This document shows positions 59,505 through 64,000 of a stretch of 64,000 nt of DNA, piece by piece; within the stretch, counting starts at the first letter, position 1, and each line of letters begins with the position of its first letter. The notes below the pieces were generated by a model that was given only the letters and a program-made list of their open reading frames with translations, did no database searches and had not been told where the DNA came from. The stretch lies in the NCBI RefSeq assembly GCF_030272615.1, contig NW_026729143.1:112099-176098 (forward strand), in the 5' to 3' direction. The position numbers and the translations under genes are program-made. The stretch is from Cryptomeria japonica. Taxonomy: Eukaryota > Streptophyta > Pinopsida > Cupressales > Cupressaceae.

Positions 59505-60436
59505 GTAAATGTAGCTAGAAGATTGAGATTTGTAATTAGTGACAAGAGGCAAGAGTATAAGAATGAGGTAGGAATCTTTAATGGTGATTATTAGGTTTAA
59601 GATTAGAATGTGCAAGTTAAAGGGCTCCATATTATTTAATTCTACAATTATTTGATAATAAAATGTGAACCAAATTTATTAAAATATGAAATATTAATAT
59701 TTTAATAAACATTTCCAATAAAATATATAACCTAATGTTTAAGAGACCTTCAAATATTATTGAAATTGTGCGGAAGAACTAATAGATGATCATCTATGCA
59801 CAAATACATTGCTCATTACTTTTCCGTTTTAGGTCTATCATACAACTATTATTAATCTTTTATACAAATACTGATCAATTCTTTAATATAACTACTTCAA
59901 CATTATCATCCGCATAATAAATGAACTATCTAAAATGCAAATCACCATTTAAACACTGAACTGAACAACATTTGTGCTATTGCTCTGCTGCAACCAAATG
60001 TCCTTGCCACGCTAACAAAACTCCATATTTGAGCGGTACGTACATATCAACTCACCAGTTTTTCTCTACAGGACTTGGCTTCGTTTCAGAGCTCACATGA
60101 CAATTTTGTCAATTAGTGGAACTTGGCTCTTTAATGATGAAAGCGCTATAATTATCAACTTTGCGCATGTGAGAAATCCCTGCAAAATGCAGATGCTTTA
60201 CAACTGTGTTTTTACAGTACACCTCTAAGTTGATCTCAGGATCATTTTCATCAGTTGCTAGTTGCATCGCTTGGCATGTGAACTCTAAAATAAGGTCATT
60301 AATGCACAGGAAAACAATCAAGTTGATCTGTGTGCACGATCGAACTACTGACGGAGTTTAACTAGACTTTAATGATAGTGTTTACTTGGTAATGTGCCTA
60401 ATGAGCCGTACGTACATATCGTCTCATCTGTTTTTA

Positions 60437-60566
60437 GGCGCTGGCTATGGGGTCCTTTAAACAGCACCCCATGGCCCCCTACTTCCTAGCCTCCTCCTGC
60501 AGCATCGTGCAACCTATGAAGTAGGGAGCTATGGGGTGCTGTTTAAAGGGCCTCATAGCAAGCGCC
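60437..60566. repeat. Inverted repeat / hairpin, 49-bp arms (copy 3)
   Basis: Arms are 60437-60485 and 60518-60566. As far as I can see it is identical to the copy-1 hairpin, including the loop bases missing in copy 2. Confidence 0.9.
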
Positions 60567-60751
60567 ATGATGTACCACCCAAACCCTTTTTTAGCGAGAG
60601 CTGCAAGCAGCGAAGTTCCTGTCGGGAGTGGTAGGAAGGAGGTGTGATTGGTTTGAGTTGTTGTTGAGAAAGTCGGTGGAAGCGAAGTTGTATGAAGATC
60701 TAATAGTTCTTTATTTTGATTTAATGAAAGTTAAATTTCAGATAATTATAA

Positions 60752-61777
60752 ATGCAACTATCAGGATCATTGTGTAGGAAAGCACAAATGAACAATTTCA
60801 TTTTTAAAATGTACGACGGAAAGGTCGAGATTGCTACTATGGCTCCTTATAATAGATCTGAGTATTATAGAGAGAGCCTGAGTGAGCTAGCAGAAGCGGT
60901 GACATAAAGAATCGATTCTTGCTATTACAGTGGATTCACCTTCATGAGGGATCTGAAGCTTATTATAGCTCAGATTGCAGCCAAGGACTGGACTGATATT
61001 GACAGCAAGCGAGTGGCTATGACAGTTGATATCCTGAGGAGAAATCTTACGTCTGCGGTCCACATGGGATGCCTTTCTGTGACAAATACAAATGAAGAAT
61101 TAAGGGTTTTGGATAATTTCAACACACAGGAAGGAGTTCCTGATTTTCCTGTTGCTGTCGGGGAGTCTTCTATAAGTTCAAACACCACAGATTTCTGTGA
61201 TGATGACGAGGAGCAAAGGTTGCAGCTAGAGGCTAATGTAGCTCTTGGCAAAGTAAAGCAAGGACTATCAGTTTGTGGATGCAAATGTTCTGTTTGCTTC
61301 TGGAGATGTGTGATGGAGAAAGGGCATGGTGACCGTCATTCTTGCATGGGGAGTCATTTGTGTACAGAAAACTGCAGTTATTGTACTCGAGAAGGAGACA
61401 GCTTAAGCTTATGCGGGGATTTAGCAGGGCATGAAGGAAATCACAATTGCAAAAGGAAAAATCATACATGTGGCCAGAGCTGTTACTTATATGAGACATC
61501 TTCAAATTGTAATGAGAAATGTTCTCTGTGGCCAGGGCAGCCTGGCCAGCACAAGTGCGATTCCCCTCAACATATGTGCAACAGAAAATGCTCTCTTCCA
61601 AGCTGCATTAATCCCTGTGTTGTGGCGATTGAATCGAACCATAAAGCACATCAGTGCAATGAGAAATATTGTCCAACCAAATGCACGATAAATGGGTGCA
61701 GCAGCTCATTTCAGTCCTCCACCATACTTGAACAAGGTTTCATCATAAAAAAGCCTCTCCAAGAGGTGACAATTTAG
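60752..61777 (+). pseudogene. Cys/His-rich gene fragment with in-frame stop (copy 3)
   Basis: Same structure as 2918-3943, with TAA at 60905-60907. The G-to-A change at 61085 converts an Asp codon to Asn in the segment before the acidic stretch. The G-to-A change at 60836 lies upstream of the stop and replaces an Ala codon by Thr. All Cys and His positions of the repeats are unchanged. Confidence 0.65.
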
Positions 61778-62024
61778 AAATCCTTCTTGTATCAATTTAA
61801 TAATTATGTTGAATATTGTAATAACAAGATTCTTTTTTAAAGGCAACAATACCACAATCACCTAAAGAAGTTTCAGCATCCCTGATAACAAAGTCCCTCA
61901 AGGAAGCTCCCTTAAAGGTCCATGATGTATTGCTAGAAGGGAAAGAATGTGTGGAACAAGTGGATGAGTGATGAAGGCTTATGCTTGTGAAAAGAAGTGA
62001 AAGTATCATGACATGATAGAGACT

Positions 62025-63728
62025 TCAGATCAACAAGTATGCTTTTTGACTTAAAATTGTAGAACTTTTGCCCCCAGTTATTTTGATATTAGGGGAGATC
62101 AACTCTTGTTCTTTTTCTTTCATAGGATTTTTATCCTTGACCTTGATTTTTTCAGAGTCCAATAGCTTTTGATTTTGATTTGAACTAAAAGACTTTTCTT
62201 TAGTTTTCACTTTTAGTTTTTTCTTTTCAAGGCTTAATTTTTCATCCCCAATTAGTAAGGGCTTTTGTAATTCTTGTTGATCCAAGTCTGGGAGAGGACT
62301 GGAAATGGAATAAGTGGATGATATGGTAAAGCTATGTGAGTTATCAAGAGGGTTGGTGATATGCTCAATAGATTCTTTGTTGGAACCACTCTTAGGACTA
62401 TTGATATCAAGAGCTGCTTGCAGCACTAGAGGTGATTTGCATTCAGACATAGTAGCCACAACACTAGGTGGTTCACACCCAATTCCTTGGCATTGCAAAT
62501 TTTTTGTAGGTTGTTCCTGTCGACTGAATGTCTTAGGAGATAGTGGGAGTTGATCAGCATGACAGATATACTCACCACATCTCATGTCTTTAATCTTGAA
62601 TTTTTCTTTTAGCTCTATTTGTTTGGATGTAGAAGCCTTTAATGATTCTGGATCCACATAAGTTGATGAAGGAATAGCCTCTAAATTGATTGGGATTGTT
62701 ATTTCTGATCTAGGTCATAGATTGTTGCAATATATGAATGGGTTAGGATCAGCTTTGATGATAACTTCAACTCCATTGTGTGAAAACTTGATACATCGAT
62801 GGTATGTAGATGGTAATGCGCTCATCTCATGAATCCATGGACGTCCTAGCAATATGTTGTATGTGAGATCGAGGTCAAGGACTTGACAAACCTCATCTTT
62901 TGTAATTGGCCCAACTCTAAGAGGTAAAGTGACTATGCCTTTGGATGAATGCTCTTCATCATCATATGCTTTGATGGTAATTTTGTTTGTAGAATTCACA
63001 GCTTTATCAGAATATCCCAATTGTTTGATAGTGCTTAATGTACAAATGTTTAGACCTGCTCCTCCATCTATCAAGACTCGCTTTATTCAATGTTTATGTA
63101 GGAAGGTTTCAATGTGTAAAGGTGCATTATGTGGTTGGCTCACAGAGGCGTCATCAGCTTCTGTGAATGTAAGGGAGTGTGGAACAGAAAGGTATCCCAC
63201 CAAGGATTGAAACTGGTCCATGTTTAGATCAATAGGGATGGAAGTGTCTCTCAAGGTTTTGTCAAGAATGGCCTTATGTGCAGGGGATATGCGTAAAAGT
63301 TCAAGGATGGAGATAGGTGTGGGTTTCTTCCCTAACTGTTCTACAAGGTCATACTCAAGTTTGGTTGATAAGGAAGTAGTCTTTTTAGCTGGAGCACCTT
63401 GTAAAGTGAATTTTCCTCGATGAGTTGTAACATTACACTAAGAGGTAGGTTCGGAAGAAGATCTAATTCCTTTCAGGACAACCTTGGGTCTTTGGGTAGA
63501 ATTCTCATGCGTTTTGTCCTTGATGATAATGGTAGAGACATAATTGTCCATTGAAATGTGATCAACAATTGAATCATAGTTATAGGATTCTTTGGTATAG
63601 TTGGTTTGCTCATCTATGGCTTTAGCTTTTTCCTTGTCATGTTTTGGGAATGGATCTTTAAAGATCTGATTTTTTAAGAATTTTTTTGCATCAAAATTAA
63701 AATCACAAAGAACAGATGTTGTGTATAA
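62025..63728 (-). pseudogene. Ty3/gypsy gag C-terminus + aspartic protease remnant (copy 3)
   Basis: Same remnant as 4191-5894, with the shared nonsense codons at 63440-63438, 63089-63087 and 62717-62715. One private change, C to T on the plus strand at 63036, falls in the protease region near the codons for ICTLSTIKQ. It is synonymous on the coding strand as I read it. Its LTR would lie just beyond the window end. Confidence 0.85.
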
Positions 63729-64000
63729 TTATGAGATATTTCCAAAAATGTAAGAAAACCCGAACAATTCACTGATTTGCTCTCAAAATTAATTGTTTAT
63801 GAAAAATCATAAAAAATTCATAGAAAATGAAAATGTGCTCCAAAAATTCTAAATTTTGGATTGAAATCTATTGATACTGTCTTCAACTTGCCAATAAAAT
63901 TCTGTGCAAAAATTCTAATACGTTTGTGAGATAGGATCAAATCTCTCCAAGATCTTGATTTTGTGTCCAAAACCCTAGCTGCACAAGGTTTTCTCCAAAT

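Larger units (their letters stand above)
57816..64000. repeat. Tandem segmental repeat, copy 3 (partial, cut by window end)
   Basis: First ~6.2 kb of a third copy, corresponding to copy-1 positions 1 to 6166. Its offset to copy 1 is 57815 before the (TC)n tract and 57834 after it, because the microsatellite region is 19 bp longer here. In the tract where copy 2 is divergent, copy 3 carries the copy-1 bases. Its private differences are at 60209, 60287, 60836, 61085 and 63036, all transitions of the C-to-T or G-to-A kind. The array probably continues beyond the window. Confidence 0.95.

Noticed and set aside
1-64000. tRNA, rRNA or organelle-derived sequence
   Set aside because: I looked for rRNA-like conserved blocks, tRNA cloverleaf signatures and plastid or mitochondrial genes and recognised none.

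Overview
This is nuclear plant DNA and it is very repetitive. It is AT-rich and contains an intron-bearing ankyrin/PGG membrane-protein gene, decayed Ty3/gypsy and Ty1/copia LTR retrotransposons, a LINE, and long stretches of retroelement debris. A seed plant is certain enough. A large-genome gymnosperm such as a conifer is my inference from the retroelement style, not something the sequence proves.

The dominant fact is a head-to-tail tandem array of one ~28.9 kb segment. Copy 1 is 1-28909, copy 2 is 28910-57815, and copy 3 is 57816 to the window end (first ~6.2 kb only). Copies run into each other without unique sequence, so the window shows period and phase but not the true duplication breakpoints. 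Copies 1 and 2 are almost identical outside one ~580-bp tract, where copy 2 alone carries a cluster of substitutions and a 3-bp deletion. Copy 3 matches copy 1 in that tract and has its own few changes, all C-to-T or G-to-A.

Layout of one unit (copy 1 coordinates): 1-350 degenerate ~52-65 bp tandem repeats; 597-650 (TC)n; 1401-1670 a 134-bp direct duplication; 2603-2732 a hairpin with 49-bp arms; 2918-3943 a Cys/His-rich gene fragment with one in-frame stop; 4191-7040 a minus-strand Ty3/gypsy remnant (LTR plus gag/protease); 7041-12541 the 3' half of a plus-strand Ty3/gypsy-like element with an antisense plant-mobile-domain (PMD) ORF and a 3' LTR; 13228-15887 the only intact gene, a three-exon ankyrin-repeat/PGG membrane protein; 16200-18350 diverged direct repeats; 18690-19816 broken 5' ends of ankyrin-gene paralogues; 19890-24330 a dead LINE split by a Ty1/copia element with a clean 5-bp target-site duplication; 24330-28909 AT-rich, mostly uninterpretable sequence with two local duplications.

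The order of events can be read: ankyrin paralogues arose and decayed, the LINE fragment landed, copia inserted into the LINE, all of it decayed, and only then was the whole block amplified. The functional result is extra copies of one ankyrin/PGG gene with identical introns. I see no wholly new gene system. The points most worth checking are whether the array is real, the copy-2 conversion-like tract centred on the hairpin, the antisense PMD ORF with its neighbouring AGYGCT motif array, and the repeated ankyrin 5' ends.
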